Source: Bacillus fungorum (lineage in GTDB: Bacteria; Bacillota; Bacilli; Bacillales; Bacillaceae_G). From it: DNA of 64,000 nucleotides. The stretch lies in assembly GCF_002746455.1 (NCBI RefSeq), contig NZ_NWUW01000007.1:124001-188000 (forward strand), read 5' to 3'. The translations under genes were made by a program, and so were the position numbers. The notes below the pieces were generated by a model, which searched no databases, had not been told where the DNA came from, and saw only the letters and a list, made by a program, of their open reading frames with translations. Of this stretch, positions 18,607-27,827 are shown one piece after another (within the stretch, counting starts at the first letter, position 1; each line of letters starts with the position of its first letter).

Positions 18607-20022
18607 TTAAAACCTGAAATAAATAAATGGATTATATGTTGAGTTAATCAAGTACATAACCGAAATCATAAATAATGTTAGTAATAATATAGGACGTACA
18701 ATTTGCATTGTGAACATATACGTTTTTGGCGCAAGTTCTAGTATGTTTTTAATTCGTTTTAAAATTGGTGTCGCTGCGATAAAGGCAATGAGAAATACGA
18801 TAATGTATTCATGTACGTATAACAGTGTATTGTCATCGATGAAAGATTGCCCACCTACGCCGAACATCGCTTTTAAATATTGGAATGAGTAAGCGAAGTT
18901 GTCAGCGCGGAAGAAGACCCAACCGATCATAACGATTACTAATACGTATGCATGTTGCAGCGGTTTCCATAGTTTATTTAATATTTTTTCGAATCCAGCT
19001 TTTTCAATTGAAATAATAAAGCCGTAATATAAGCCCCAGGCGATAAATGTCCAGCTCGCCCCGTGCCATAAACCAGTTAATCCCCATACGATGAAGAGGT
19101 TACGATAATTCGCTAGTTTTGAAACGCGGTTTCCGCCGAGCGGGATATATATGTAATCGCGGAACCAAGAGCCGAGTGTAATATGCCATCTTCTCCAAAA
19201 CTCTGAAATAGATTTAGAGATGTACGGATAGTTGAAGTTTTTCGGGAAATCAAATCCGAACATTTTTCCAATTCCGATTGCCATATCAGAGTACCCTGAG
19301 AAATCGAAATAAATTTGCAGGGTGTAAGCGATAATACCGATCCATGCCGTTCCAACACTCATTTCAGATGGTGGTAAGGCAAAAATTTTATCAGCGACAA
19401 ACCCAACTTGGTTAGCGATTAATATCTTTTTTGCTAATCCGAGAACGAAAATTTGAATACCTTCTGTGAATCGTTCAAAAGAGTGAATGCGCGTTTTTAT
19501 TTGTTCAGCGACGATATTGTAACGAACAATTGGTCCGGCAATAAGCTGAGGGAAAATAGATATATATAGCGCTAAGTTAAGTGGATTTTTTTGAACATCC
19601 CCATCTTTACGGTATATATCGATGACATAGGACATCGCTTGGAATGTATAAAATGAAATTCCAATTGGTAGTGGAATAGGTTCCACATGAATAGATAAGT
19701 GCAATACATTGTTTAAGATGTCTGTGAAAAATGAAATATACTTAAAATAAGAAAGTAATAGTATATTTCCGACCACAGCCATAATTAAAAATGTGACTTT
19801 CATATTTTTTCGTTTATCATAATGATGCACGAGTAGGCCAAAGCAGTAGTTTAATACGATGGAAAAGAGCATTAAAAGAACGAAACGCGGTTCGCCCCAT
19901 GCATAGAAAATTAAACTAAATGCAAGTAATACGAAATTACGTAGCTCGGCACGCACTATAAAATAGAGAAATAATACGAGAGGTAAAAAGATAAATAAGA
20001 AAATCGAACTACTAAATACCAA
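18607..20022 (-). CDS. patA: MBOAT O-acyltransferase (PatA class)
   Basis: This 471-aa polytopic membrane protein belongs to the MBOAT/AlgI/DltB-like family. It carries QLIAGPIVRY, FDFSGYSDMAIGIG, FWRRWHITLGSWFRDYIYIPLGGNR and the catalytic-His motif WGLTGLWHGASWTFI. It is predicted to carry acetyl groups across the membrane for the partner esterase/transferase downstream. It is divergently transcribed from a second MBOAT gene that it resembles throughout. In B. anthracis, PatA1 and PatA2 acetylate the secondary cell wall polysaccharide and influence S-layer assembly. Pair numbering is uncertain. Confidence 0.88.
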   Translation of the reverse strand: MVFSSSIFLFIFLPLVLFLYFIVRAELRNFVLLAFSLIFYAWGEPRFVLLMLFSIVLNYCFGLLVHHYDKRKNMKVTFLIMAVVGNILLLSYFKYISFFTDILNNVLHLSIHVEPIPLPIGISFYTFQAMSYVIDIYRKDGDVQKNPLNLALYISIFPQLIAGPIVRYNIVAEQIKTRIHSFERFTEGIQIFVLGLAKKILIANQVGFVADKIFALPPSEMSVGTAWIGIIAYTLQIYFDFSGYSDMAIGIGKMFGFDFPKNFNYPYISKSISEFWRRWHITLGSWFRDYIYIPLGGNRVSKLANYRNLFIVWGLTGLWHGASWTFIAWGLYYGFIISIEKAGFEKILNKLWKPLQHAYVLVIVMIGWVFFRADNFAYSFQYLKAMFGVGGQSFIDDNTLLYVHEYIIVFLIAFIAATPILKRIKNILELAPKTYMFTMQIVRPILLLTLFMISVMYLINSTYNPFIYFRF

Positions 20023-20182
20023 AGGACTCTCCTCACTTTTTCAAAATACATTTCATGCAAAAAAAACCGACATATCTATTATATATTCTTTTATATAATA
20101 GTGCCTTTAATATTTTAGCATGTTAATAATTCGATTAAAATAATTATTCTATATAATAGAAGGAAAGCGGTATGGAATCCTT

Positions 20183-20212
20183 TTGACACCCACTATCTGG
20201 ATAAGATAAGAT
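20183..20212 (+). promoter_or_regulatory. Probable sigma-A promoter of the plus-strand MBOAT gene
   Basis: A perfect -35 TTGACA (20183-20188) is followed, after an 18-base spacer, by TAAGAT (20207-20212), about 40 bases before the start codon. Confidence 0.6.
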
Positions 20213-20249
20213 GAATAAGGTGTGATTTGTTTAGAAGGGAAGAGATGGT

Positions 20250-21707
20250 GTGTTATTTAACTCGTTTGAGTTTATTTTTTTATTTTTACCGATAGCATTT
20301 CTTTTATATTTTCTATTAAATAAATTTGGACAAACTACTTTAGCGAAAGCCTGGCTTGTGGCAGCATCTTTATTTTTCTATAGTTATTGGAACATAAAAT
20401 ATTTGCCGCTTATGTTAGTATCGCTCATTGTGAACTACTGTATCGGAATGAGGCTCGTGCAGTATAAGAGTAAACTTCTTTTAACAGTAGGCTTAATATT
20501 TAATATAGGAATGCTTAGTTATTTCAAGTATTATGATTTCTTTTTACAAAATGTGAATTCGTTATTTGGAACTCATTTTACATTATTATCATTAACGTTA
20601 CCGCTTGCGATTAGTTTCTATACATTCCAAAAGATTGCGTTTTTAGTAGATACATATCGCGGAGAAACGGAGGCATGTCATTTTCTTGATTACGCTCTGT
20701 TTGTAACATTTTTCCCGCAACTTATTGCAGGTCCGATTGTGCACCATGCGCAAATTATGCCGCAGTTTGCTGATCGTAGTAAAAAGCGTTGGCAATCAAA
20801 TTATATCGTTCTCGGTATTTTTGTATTTGCCATCGGTATTTTCAAAAAAGTAGGGATTGCAGACGTTTTATCTCCTGTCGTACGGGAAGGATTTGATGTA
20901 CAGCAGTCGCTAACATTTGTTGAAGCGTGGCTTTCATCATTAGCGTTTACATTCCAGCTATACTTTGATTTCAGTGGATATAGCGATATGGCAATTGGGA
21001 TTGCGTTAATGTTTAATATTAAATTGCCTCAAAACTTTAATTCCCCCTACAAAGCGGTGAGTATACAAGATTTTTGGCATCGTTGGCATATGACATTAAG
21101 TCAGTTTTTAACGAAATATGTGTATATTTCTCTTGGAGGAAATAGAAAAGGCATTACGCGTACATACGTCAATATTATGATTGTCTTCTTAATAAGTGGA
21201 CTTTGGCACGGTGCTGGTTGGACATTTATTTTCTGGGGATTTCTGCACGGATTAGCTTCGGTCGTTCATCGTTTGTGGAATAAAGCAGGAGGTCGCATGC
21301 CGGCCTGGGCAGGATGGCTCGTGACGTTTTTCTTCATTAATATAACGTGGGTATTCTTCCGAGCAACATCGATGCATGATGCGGTGAAAGTGTTAAAAGG
21401 AATGTTTGGATTTAATGGATTCGAACTAGCAAATAGCGTGTTCCCGGTATTTATTATTGAGAAACTACAATTTTTAAAAGAGTACGGTGTTTCATTTACT
21501 GAAGCATACCATGTTTCATTATTAGATACGAAAATAGTTGCGTACATTTTCGGGGCAGTATGTATTAGTTTCTTCTTAAAAAATTCAATTCAGTTAAAAG
21601 ACTCATTCCGTCCGACAGTATGGACGGCGTTATTTACTGCAATATTACTTGTGTATAGTGTGCTGCATTTAACGAGTATTAGTGAGTTTTTATACTTTAA
21701 TTTCTAG
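20250..21707 (+). CDS. patA: MBOAT O-acyltransferase (second PatA class)
   Basis: This 485-aa MBOAT protein has PQLIAGPIVHHAQIMPQF, FDFSGYSDMAIGIALM, FWHRWHMTLSQFLTKYVYI and ISGLWHGAGWTFIFWG, the histidine being the catalytic residue of the family. About eleven hydrophobic segments are visible. The start is GTG at 20250 after AGGGAAGAG. The downstream gene begins 9 bases after the stop, so the two are probably coupled. Function is as for the divergent copy: supply of acetyl groups for O-acetylation of envelope polysaccharide. Confidence 0.88.
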   Translation: MLFNSFEFIFLFLPIAFLLYFLLNKFGQTTLAKAWLVAASLFFYSYWNIKYLPLMLVSLIVNYCIGMRLVQYKSKLLLTVGLIFNIGMLSYFKYYDFFLQNVNSLFGTHFTLLSLTLPLAISFYTFQKIAFLVDTYRGETEACHFLDYALFVTFFPQLIAGPIVHHAQIMPQFADRSKKRWQSNYIVLGIFVFAIGIFKKVGIADVLSPVVREGFDVQQSLTFVEAWLSSLAFTFQLYFDFSGYSDMAIGIALMFNIKLPQNFNSPYKAVSIQDFWHRWHMTLSQFLTKYVYISLGGNRKGITRTYVNIMIVFLISGLWHGAGWTFIFWGFLHGLASVVHRLWNKAGGRMPAWAGWLVTFFFINITWVFFRATSMHDAVKVLKGMFGFNGFELANSVFPVFIIEKLQFLKEYGVSFTEAYHVSLLDTKIVAYIFGAVCISFFLKNSIQLKDSFRPTVWTALFTAILLVYSVLHLTSISEFLYFNF

Positions 21708-21716
21708 GTGGAGAAT

Positions 21717-22748
21717 ATGAAAAACAAACAGTGGCTTATTTTCGTTTTTGTATGTGTTTTTGTTCCGCTTACAGGTGTTGGAATATTTAATGGCTATGCA
21801 GATTCACTTTGGTTATTCTCGCATAAAAATAAGTGGAATGATGTTCAGTTTGGGTTTAATGAGAGACAACAAAAAACGAATTATATAACATATCGTCCGT
21901 TTACTTATGATGGCGTTATACTTGGAAGTAGTAGAACAACGTTTATTAATGAAAATGATTTTACCGGATTACATGCATTTAATTATGCGGTAAGTAGTAC
22001 GGATCCGCGTGAATATGATGCGTACATTGAATATGCAAAAGAGCGAAAAGGTAGTGAACTATCTTCCATTGTGATTGGTTTAGATTTCCTTGGAACGAAC
22101 AAAAATAGAGAAATCGGTTTTGATAAACCAGAAGTGTATATTAATCAGGCGCAAAGCTTACTATATCCAATTAAATCGTATGTGAGTATGGATGGGATTA
22201 CATATTCTAGAAATACAATTGAAAATTCCATTCATGACAATAAGACTATTGATCGATACAATCGTGATAATATAAAGTCGATGCGTGAGTATACGAAAGA
22301 GGAGCGGGATGCACAAATTGCCGCGCAAGTAGATAAATTTAGTAGAGAGATCTATGGCGGGAATTATGAGTATCAAAATATGAAGGAAATATTGGGTACT
22401 GTAAAATCTCATAATCCGAATGCAAAGTTTTATATTTTCACAACGCCTGTTTCAGAGCCATTGTTCCGTACGATGATTCAATCAGGACGATGGGAAGATT
22501 ATAAAAGATGGCTCCATGATGCTGTCGATGTATTTGGAGAAGTACATCATTTCATGTATTTAAATTCAGTAACAAAGAACTTAGATAATTATATGGATGG
22601 ACATCATTTCAGACCAGAAGTCGGGAAGATGATTGCACATAAAGTTGTAAATGAAGAAGATAGTAATGTGCCGAAAGATTTCGGTATTGTTATTACGAAA
22701 GATAATATTGATGAGGTGCTGGAGGAAATTCGGGCGTCTTTTCAATAG
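21717..22748 (+). CDS. patB: Membrane-anchored SGNH-type O-acetyltransferase (PatB class)
   Basis: This 343-aa protein has an N-terminal membrane anchor (residues ~5-22) and an extracytoplasmic SGNH/GDSL-like domain. The nucleophile block is likely GVILGSSRTT (Ser near residue 72) and the Asp-His block likely YMDGHHFRPEVGK near residue 305. This is the arrangement of B. cereus PatB1, which acetylates secondary cell wall polysaccharide. Its sequence is not close to the DHHW protein of the divergent pair, so the two pairs use different transferase types. The ATG at 21717 follows GGTGGAG; the GTG at 21708 is less likely. Confidence 0.82.
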   Translation: MKNKQWLIFVFVCVFVPLTGVGIFNGYADSLWLFSHKNKWNDVQFGFNERQQKTNYITYRPFTYDGVILGSSRTTFINENDFTGLHAFNYAVSSTDPREYDAYIEYAKERKGSELSSIVIGLDFLGTNKNREIGFDKPEVYINQAQSLLYPIKSYVSMDGITYSRNTIENSIHDNKTIDRYNRDNIKSMREYTKEERDAQIAAQVDKFSREIYGGNYEYQNMKEILGTVKSHNPNAKFYIFTTPVSEPLFRTMIQSGRWEDYKRWLHDAVDVFGEVHHFMYLNSVTKNLDNYMDGHHFRPEVGKMIAHKVVNEEDSNVPKDFGIVITKDNIDEVLEEIRASFQ

Positions 22749-22767
22749 AGAAAATAGTTTTATAAAC

Positions 22768-22801
22768 AAGAAGCAGCATCCCAATAGATGCTGCTTCTTT
22801 T
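22768..22801. terminator. Bidirectional terminator
   Basis: AGAAGCAGCAT / ATGCTGCTTCT with an 8-base loop lies between the convergent patB-like and Wzy-like genes. Confidence 0.85.
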
Positions 22802-24181
22802 CTATTCTATTTCTAAATCAACAATTGAGTAAGCGAGTATCACAACGAAGAAAATACTAACGGCTGGTGCTGTTAATACGTGTCCAGACATAAAGCCGAT
22901 ACCGAGCGATAGGACGAGTGTGCTAGCTAGTAGCATATGTTTTACGCTAAATAGTTTCTTGAAGTTTGTGATCAAGCGAATGAATATTTTAATACCGAAA
23001 TAAAGAAGCGGCAGTAAGTACATAAGGAAGCCGACAATTCCGAATGCAAAGAATAGGTCGTGGAAATCCATTTCGACTAACTTCATTTTCGTTGTATAGT
23101 TACCAGCGTATCCCATTCCAAATAGTTTTTGCGATAGTGGTGCTTCTTTATAGTATTGTTTATATACTTTTAAAAACTTGTCACGATCACTGTAAATTAA
23201 ACTTTTCATTTCAGAGTCTGTTAGTTCGCCTTGCTTATGTTCTTCTTCTGTAACTACTTTTCCTTCTTTTCGATCTTTTTCTTCTTGTACTGATTTTTTG
23301 TATTCATATATTTGTAAGTGGATGCTCATGTTTTTTGCGATAGGGGTTTGCGGTGTAAGGACGAATAAACCACCTAATACGACAGCAGCAACGACTGTGT
23401 TTACAAAATATGTGAATCCTTTTCCTTCTTTTTTACGATGCATCATATATTCAATGAATAAGAAGAAAAGAGCGATGCCAAGTGTAATAACGATGGCACC
23501 ATAGCCTACTTTCGTTCCAATCATAATGCTTGCATACATCGCAAGTACAGTTGGAATCCAGTAATATACTTTTGAGAAAGAAGTCGTTTTATGAACCGAG
23601 TATAAGACAACGATTGGGAACATAATCGCGAAAATGGAACTTAAATCATTTCCAGCAAAGAACCATCCTCTTGAACCAATTTTTGAGTTTGGATAACTTG
23701 GGAAATCTGTACCCGTTGCCATAGCCGCGATGATTGAAATGCTTAAAATTAACGTTGCATATAAGAAATACGTAATGATTTTATGAAACGCAAATTCGTT
23801 ATTCTTTAGTTCTTTCAGTGCGATAATATATCCAAACAGTAGTACAATTGGATATACACTTTTCAAAATAAATTTCACTTCTTCTCCAAATGAAACTGGA
23901 GATTTGACCATTAAATTATTCACAAGACCAATTGCGAGTACGATGCCAAATAAGCATAAATAAAGAATATATTTTTTGGCACCTTGTTGTTTATGATGAA
24001 GAAGTAGATAACCTAATGCAAAAAGCATAAAGGCGAAACGGACTACGATTCCGACTGTTGCGCTCATGTGTAATACATAGATTGAAAAAGACGTTAATAA
24101 ATCTAAAATCGGTTGAAACACAATGAATAGCAGTAGGAAATGCGGAAAGTAGTTATCCGTCTGTTTTAACTTAGTAACCAT
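22802..24181 (-). CDS. O-antigen ligase / Wzy-polymerase-like membrane protein
   Basis: This is a 459-aa protein with about 11 hydrophobic segments and a ~100-residue charged external loop (EEKDRKEGKVVTEEEHKQGE region). A Wzy_C-type motif, MDFHDLFFAFGIVG, follows near residue 390, close to the H-N/D-L-F signature of ligases and polymerases. It probably polymerises or transfers polysaccharide units, plausibly in secondary cell wall polysaccharide assembly given the neighbours. The ATG at 24181 is preferred because GGAGG lies within the longer alternative start region five bases upstream. Confidence 0.75.
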   Translation of the reverse strand: MVTKLKQTDNYFPHFLLLFIVFQPILDLLTSFSIYVLHMSATVGIVVRFAFMLFALGYLLLHHKQQGAKKYILYLCLFGIVLAIGLVNNLMVKSPVSFGEEVKFILKSVYPIVLLFGYIIALKELKNNEFAFHKIITYFLYATLILSISIIAAMATGTDFPSYPNSKIGSRGWFFAGNDLSSIFAIMFPIVVLYSVHKTTSFSKVYYWIPTVLAMYASIMIGTKVGYGAIVITLGIALFFLFIEYMMHRKKEGKGFTYFVNTVVAAVVLGGLFVLTPQTPIAKNMSIHLQIYEYKKSVQEEKDRKEGKVVTEEEHKQGELTDSEMKSLIYSDRDKFLKVYKQYYKEAPLSQKLFGMGYAGNYTTKMKLVEMDFHDLFFAFGIVGFLMYLLPLLYFGIKIFIRLITNFKKLFSVKHMLLASTLVLSLGIGFMSGHVLTAPAVSIFFVVILAYSIVDLEIE

Positions 24182-24490
24182 ATGTTCCTCCATTTCTTCA
24201 TTCCTTTATTTCAGCACCCCTTTATTAATAGGAAGGGGAATGAATTTCTATATTTGATTTTTATATCAGACTTAAGAATACACCATTTTATTGTAATGGT
24301 AAATAGATGAAGAGAGGTGATAAACCGACTTTAATTTCTATATTTTTCAACGGAATTGTATGTTTTATACAAGGTCATATACAAATTACGAGATTATTAG
24401 ACAGAAAATTAAGAAAAAAAGAAGGGTTTTTCATCTACTTTCTATAATTATATAAGTATAATCTTTATGTAGAAAAGAGGGGTATATATA
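24182..24490. other. Divergent intergenic region
   Basis: This ~300-base AT-rich spacer lies between the Wzy-like and enoyl-CoA hydratase genes. Apart from the ribosome sites at its ends and a TATAAT-like element about 30 bases before the plus-strand gene, I see nothing definite. Confidence 0.4.
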
Positions 24491-25279
24491 ATGGAAGTAA
24501 CAAGTAAAACAGAATCTGTCGTTGTGAAGTATGAAGGGCGCGTTGCAACGGTTATGGTCAATCGTCCAGAGGTGTTAAATGCATTAGATGAGCCAACGTT
24601 AAAAGAGCTATTACAAAAACTAAAAGAAGTAGCGGAGAGTTCTGCACACATTGTTGTGTTATGCGGGAACGGCCGCGGTTTTTCTGCGGGTGGAGATATT
24701 AAATCGATGCTTTCAAGTAATGATGAAAGCAAGTTTGATGGTATTATGAATACCATTTCTGAAGTTGTCGTGACTTTATATACGATGCCGAAGCTTGTTA
24801 TTAGTGCCATTCATGGACCAACTGCTGGTCTTGGGTTGAGTATCGCACTAACGGCTGACTATGTGATGGCAGATATATCATCAATTATTGCGATGAACTT
24901 TATTGGAATCGCTTTAATTCCAGATGGCGGCGGTCATTTCTTCCTTCAAAAGCGCGTCGGTGAAAATATGACGAAGCAAATTATTTGGGAAGGGAAGAAA
25001 TTATCAGCAACAGAAGCGCTTGATATCGGTTTAATTGATGAAGTAATCGGCGAGGATTTCCAAACGGCTGTGAAGCAAAAAATTAGTGAATGGTCACAAA
25101 AGCCGATTAAAGCGATGATTCAAACGAAGCAAATTTTATGTGAAGTAAATCGCTCTAATTTAGAACAAACATTGCAGCTTGAAAAACGCGGTCAATATGC
25201 GATGAGACAAACAGCGGATCATAAAGAAGGAATTGCTGCATTTTTAGAAAAACGTTTGCCAGCATTTAAAGGGGAATAA
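24491..25279 (+). CDS. Enoyl-CoA hydratase/isomerase family protein
   Basis: This is a 262-aa crotonase-fold enzyme. Oxyanion-hole segments RGFSAGGDIKSM (near residue 62) and AIHGPTAGLGLSIAL (near 106) are present, as is the PDGGGHFFL region (near 142), where a Gly rather than the second catalytic Glu of classical hydratases follows. It may therefore act as an isomerase or have altered chemistry. It would act on acyl-CoA in the cytosol. The ribosome site GAGGGG precedes the ATG. It is monocistronic, with a terminator downstream. Confidence 0.85.
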   Translation: MEVTSKTESVVVKYEGRVATVMVNRPEVLNALDEPTLKELLQKLKEVAESSAHIVVLCGNGRGFSAGGDIKSMLSSNDESKFDGIMNTISEVVVTLYTMPKLVISAIHGPTAGLGLSIALTADYVMADISSIIAMNFIGIALIPDGGGHFFLQKRVGENMTKQIIWEGKKLSATEALDIGLIDEVIGEDFQTAVKQKISEWSQKPIKAMIQTKQILCEVNRSNLEQTLQLEKRGQYAMRQTADHKEGIAAFLEKRLPAFKGE

Positions 25280-25327
25280 AGTGTGGTGGTAGTTTTACTG
25301 CCAATTAATTTAAGGTAAAGGGGAGAA

Positions 25328-25371
25328 AGTGCTAACACATTTTAGTATAATTGTGTTAGCACTTTTTTTAG
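25328..25371 (+). terminator. Terminator
   Basis: AGTGCTAACACA / TGTGTTAGCACT stem followed by seven T. Confidence 0.85.
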
Positions 25372-25380
25372 GAGTAATAT

Positions 25381-25701
25381 ATGAAGAAAATTATTGGTGT
25401 TATCGTTATTATTTTACTTACATATTATGCTTTGCATAGTACACCATCTCTTGCAGTACGGACTGCACTATTCTTTGAAGGGCATCCAATTGTTGCTTTC
25501 TCAGGTGAAGTGAAGAAAGAACGGGATGTGAAAAAAGAGGCGATTCCTGATGAGTACCAAACCTTATATGGTGATAAGAAAGAAGAACCAGAGCACTATT
25601 TCTTTCCTCACGTAAGGGCACATGGATCAGGAATTGATATGCTTAGTGCATGCGTGAAGAAAAAATGGTTTTTCTATAAAGCAGAGCTCGGATGTTATTA
25701 A
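25381..25701 (+). CDS. Small membrane-anchored or exported hypothetical protein
   Basis: This 106-aa protein starts with a basic-hydrophobic segment (MKKIIGVIVIILLTYYAL), a signal anchor or signal peptide, followed by a charged extracytoplasmic part containing two Cys near the C-terminus (SACVKKKW and LGCY). A ribosome site (AGGAG) lies upstream. It is followed 17 bases later by the MazG-like gene and may be cotranscribed. I do not recognise the family. Confidence 0.7.
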   Translation: MKKIIGVIVIILLTYYALHSTPSLAVRTALFFEGHPIVAFSGEVKKERDVKKEAIPDEYQTLYGDKKEEPEHYFFPHVRAHGSGIDMLSACVKKKWFFYKAELGCY

Positions 25702-25718
25702 ACATAGGAGGATGAATG

Positions 25719-26045
25719 ATGTCAGCATATAACAAGTTAGTAAGAGATCGTGTTCCTGAGAAAATCTTAATGTCTGGAAAAACATATACAGCACAAAAAT
25801 TAACAGGTCAAGCATACATACAAGCTTTAGCGAAAATTGGAGCAGAAGAAATTCGTGAATTTGCTTCTATGAAAGAGCGTGAACATGCGTTAGATTCTCT
25901 TGCGGATGCACTGGAAGTGATCATTTCATTAGCGCGTGCAGAAGGTGCAACAATTGAAGATGTAGAACGCCTTCGTAAGCAAAAAGAAATAGAGCGCGGT
26001 GGGTTTGAAAGAGGCATTTATTTATTGGATGTTTCAGAAGAATAG
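25719..26045 (+). CDS. MazG-like / phosphoribosyl-ATP pyrophosphohydrolase-like protein
   Basis: This 108-aa all-alpha NTP-pyrophosphohydrolase-like protein has YNKLVRDRVPE at its start, EEIREF (E-E-x-x-E metal-site helix), and DSLADALEVIISLA (D-x-x-A/D second helix). It ends RGGFERGIYLLDV. Such proteins may clean non-canonical nucleotides; the substrate is unknown. The ATG at 25719 sits 7 bases after AGGAGG, better than the ATG at 25716. A paralogue with the same architecture lies at 56454-56780. Confidence 0.8.
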   Translation: MSAYNKLVRDRVPEKILMSGKTYTAQKLTGQAYIQALAKIGAEEIREFASMKEREHALDSLADALEVIISLARAEGATIEDVERLRKQKEIERGGFERGIYLLDVSEE

Positions 26046-26055
26046 ATTTGTAGGG

Positions 26056-26092
26056 AAAGCATAGCGTTACTCATTAACGCTATGCTTTTTTG
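26056..26092. terminator. Bidirectional terminator
   Basis: AAAGCATAGCGTTA / TAACGCTATGCTTT is shared by the MazG-like gene and a minus-strand 59-aa gene whose stop lies inside the stem. Confidence 0.8.
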
Positions 26093-26246
26093 TTGCAATT
26101 AAGCTAATAATGAAGAAGATAGCTGTTAATACCCAGCCAATTGTAATAGAAGTAGTAGTATGAACTGCATAAGAAACTTGTAAACAAAATAATGATGCTA
26201 AAAACCAAATGAGTGCAATGTGTACATATTTTTTTGATATATTCAT
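26067..26246 (-). CDS. Small membrane protein, 59 aa
   Basis: The minus strand encodes MNISKKYVHIALIWFLAS and so on, with two hydrophobic segments (about residues 9-25 and 33-51) and a charged tail ATKKHSVNE. A good ribosome site (AAGGAG, ~9 bases upstream) and a terminator at the stop support a real gene. Two-helix proteins of this type are common in Bacillus; function is unknown. Confidence 0.72.
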   Translation of the reverse strand: MNISKKYVHIALIWFLASLFCLQVSYAVHTTTSITIGWVLTAIFFIISLIATKKHSVNE

Positions 26247-26372
26247 ATTTTATAACTCCTTTTGTATACTAAAGTAAATTTTACTATAATTTAGAAAATT
26301 AAGCTATATGAGTAGAGGTTTTATAGCAAATTTTGTATACTAAATAGTAGATAGAATGAGGAGGAAACGACA

Positions 26373-27422
26373 ATGGCACATCATGCGAAAGAAACGATGG
26401 AACTTATTAAGGAGCTTGTCTCTATTCCGAGTCCATCTGGAAATACAGAGAAAATCATTCGTTTTATTGAAAACTATGTAAGTGAGTGGAATGTAGAAAC
26501 GAAGCGTAACAATAAAGGCGCTCTTATTTTAACGGTAAAAGGGAAAAATGATGCACAGCACCGTTTATTAACAGCACACGTTGATACGTTAGGTGCGATG
26601 GTAAAAGAAATTAAGCCTGATGGTCGCCTAAGTCTTTCTATGATTGGGGGATTTCGCTGGAACTCTGTAGAAGGGGAATATTGCGAGATTGAAACGTCAA
26701 GTGGTAAGACATATACAGGAACGATTTTAATGCATCAAACATCTGTACATGTATATAAAGATGCAGGTGAAGCGAAACGCGATGAGAAAAATATTGAAGT
26801 TCGTATTGATGAGCGTGTTTCTTCAGCTGATGAAGTACGTGAATTAGGAATTGAAGTAGGAGACTTTGTTTCATTTGATCCGCGCGTTCAAATTACAGAT
26901 AGTGGATATATAAAATCACGTCATTTAGATGACAAAGTAAGTGTTGCGATTCTATTGAAATTAATTAAAAGATTACAAGATGAAAACGTAACATTACCAT
27001 ATACAACTCATTTCTTAATTTCTAATAATGAAGAGATTGGGTACGGTGGTAACTCTAACATTCCAGAAGAAACGGTTGAATATTTAGCAGTAGATATGGG
27101 AGCGTTAGGTGATGGACAAGCATCTGACGAATATACAGTATCTATTTGTGCAAAAGATTCTAGTGGTCCGTATCATTATGCACTACGTAAACATTTAGTA
27201 GAGCTTGCGAAAACAAACAATATTGAATATAAAGTAGATATTTATCCATACTATGGATCGGATGCATCAGCTGCGATTCGCGCTGGATTTGATGTGAAAC
27301 ATGCATTAATTGGAGCGGGTATTGATTCTTCTCATGCATTTGAGCGTACACATGAAAGTTCGATTGCACATACAGAAGCACTTGTTTATGCATATGTATT
27401 ATCAAAGATGATTGCAGAATAA
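26373..27422 (+). CDS. M42 family metallopeptidase
   Basis: This is a 349-aa aminopeptidase of the glutamyl/deblocking aminopeptidase family, forming large cytosolic assemblies that trim peptides. Di-metal ligands are visible: TAHVDTLGAMV (His, Asp), SRHLDDKVSVAIL (Asp), SNNEEIGYGG (catalytic Glu and ligand), VDMGALGDG (Asp) and DSSHAFERTH (His). The start follows GAGGAAAC. It is monocistronic, with a hairpin terminator downstream. Confidence 0.92.
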   Translation: MAHHAKETMELIKELVSIPSPSGNTEKIIRFIENYVSEWNVETKRNNKGALILTVKGKNDAQHRLLTAHVDTLGAMVKEIKPDGRLSLSMIGGFRWNSVEGEYCEIETSSGKTYTGTILMHQTSVHVYKDAGEAKRDEKNIEVRIDERVSSADEVRELGIEVGDFVSFDPRVQITDSGYIKSRHLDDKVSVAILLKLIKRLQDENVTLPYTTHFLISNNEEIGYGGNSNIPEETVEYLAVDMGALGDGQASDEYTVSICAKDSSGPYHYALRKHLVELAKTNNIEYKVDIYPYYGSDASAAIRAGFDVKHALIGAGIDSSHAFERTHESSIAHTEALVYAYVLSKMIAE

Positions 27423-27428
27423 GAAAAG

Positions 27429-27458
27429 AAATAGGCTACCTCTAGTAGCCTATTTTTG
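27429..27458 (+). terminator. Terminator after the M42 gene
   Basis: AATAGGCTAC / GTAGCCTATT with a short loop, then T residues. Confidence 0.8.
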
Positions 27459-27499
27459 TTTGCAGAGAAATCGACACAGGTGTATCGATTTAAATAGTT

Positions 27500-27648
27500 T
27501 GACCGACTTTCCCCCGCATTAACGGGCAGTAAGACCCCCACCTCAAAATTTAGTGAAAACAAAGAAAATAGGTAAGGATCAATTGTCCGTAAAAGCCCGA
27601 TTGGTGAGGGCTGAACAAAACCCCACCGAATACATTTTCACTTTATTC
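27500..27648 (+). repeat. bcr-like interspersed repeat, copy 2
   Basis: In reverse complement this aligns with 18464-18605 over ~140 bp. The shared blocks are TTTCACTTTAT at the right end, CGTAAAAGCCCGATTGG in the middle, and GGGCAGTAAGACCCCCACC at the left. It fills most of the gap between the M42 peptidase and the SLH amidase. It is probably a non-autonomous B. cereus-group repeat. Confidence 0.6.
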
Positions 27649-27827
27649 AACAAAAGGTAAATTAATTGTATTTTATTTTACAATATTAAGAAAGTAGGTT
27701 TACTACATAATTCGAGTATTATAAAATGATAGAGGCGCATTAATTTTTTTTGTTCGGATTTTTCGGGATTTATATATTAAGATTACGCGTTATTAAAAGG
27801 TGATTGTCGAGAGGAGTATTATTTTTT

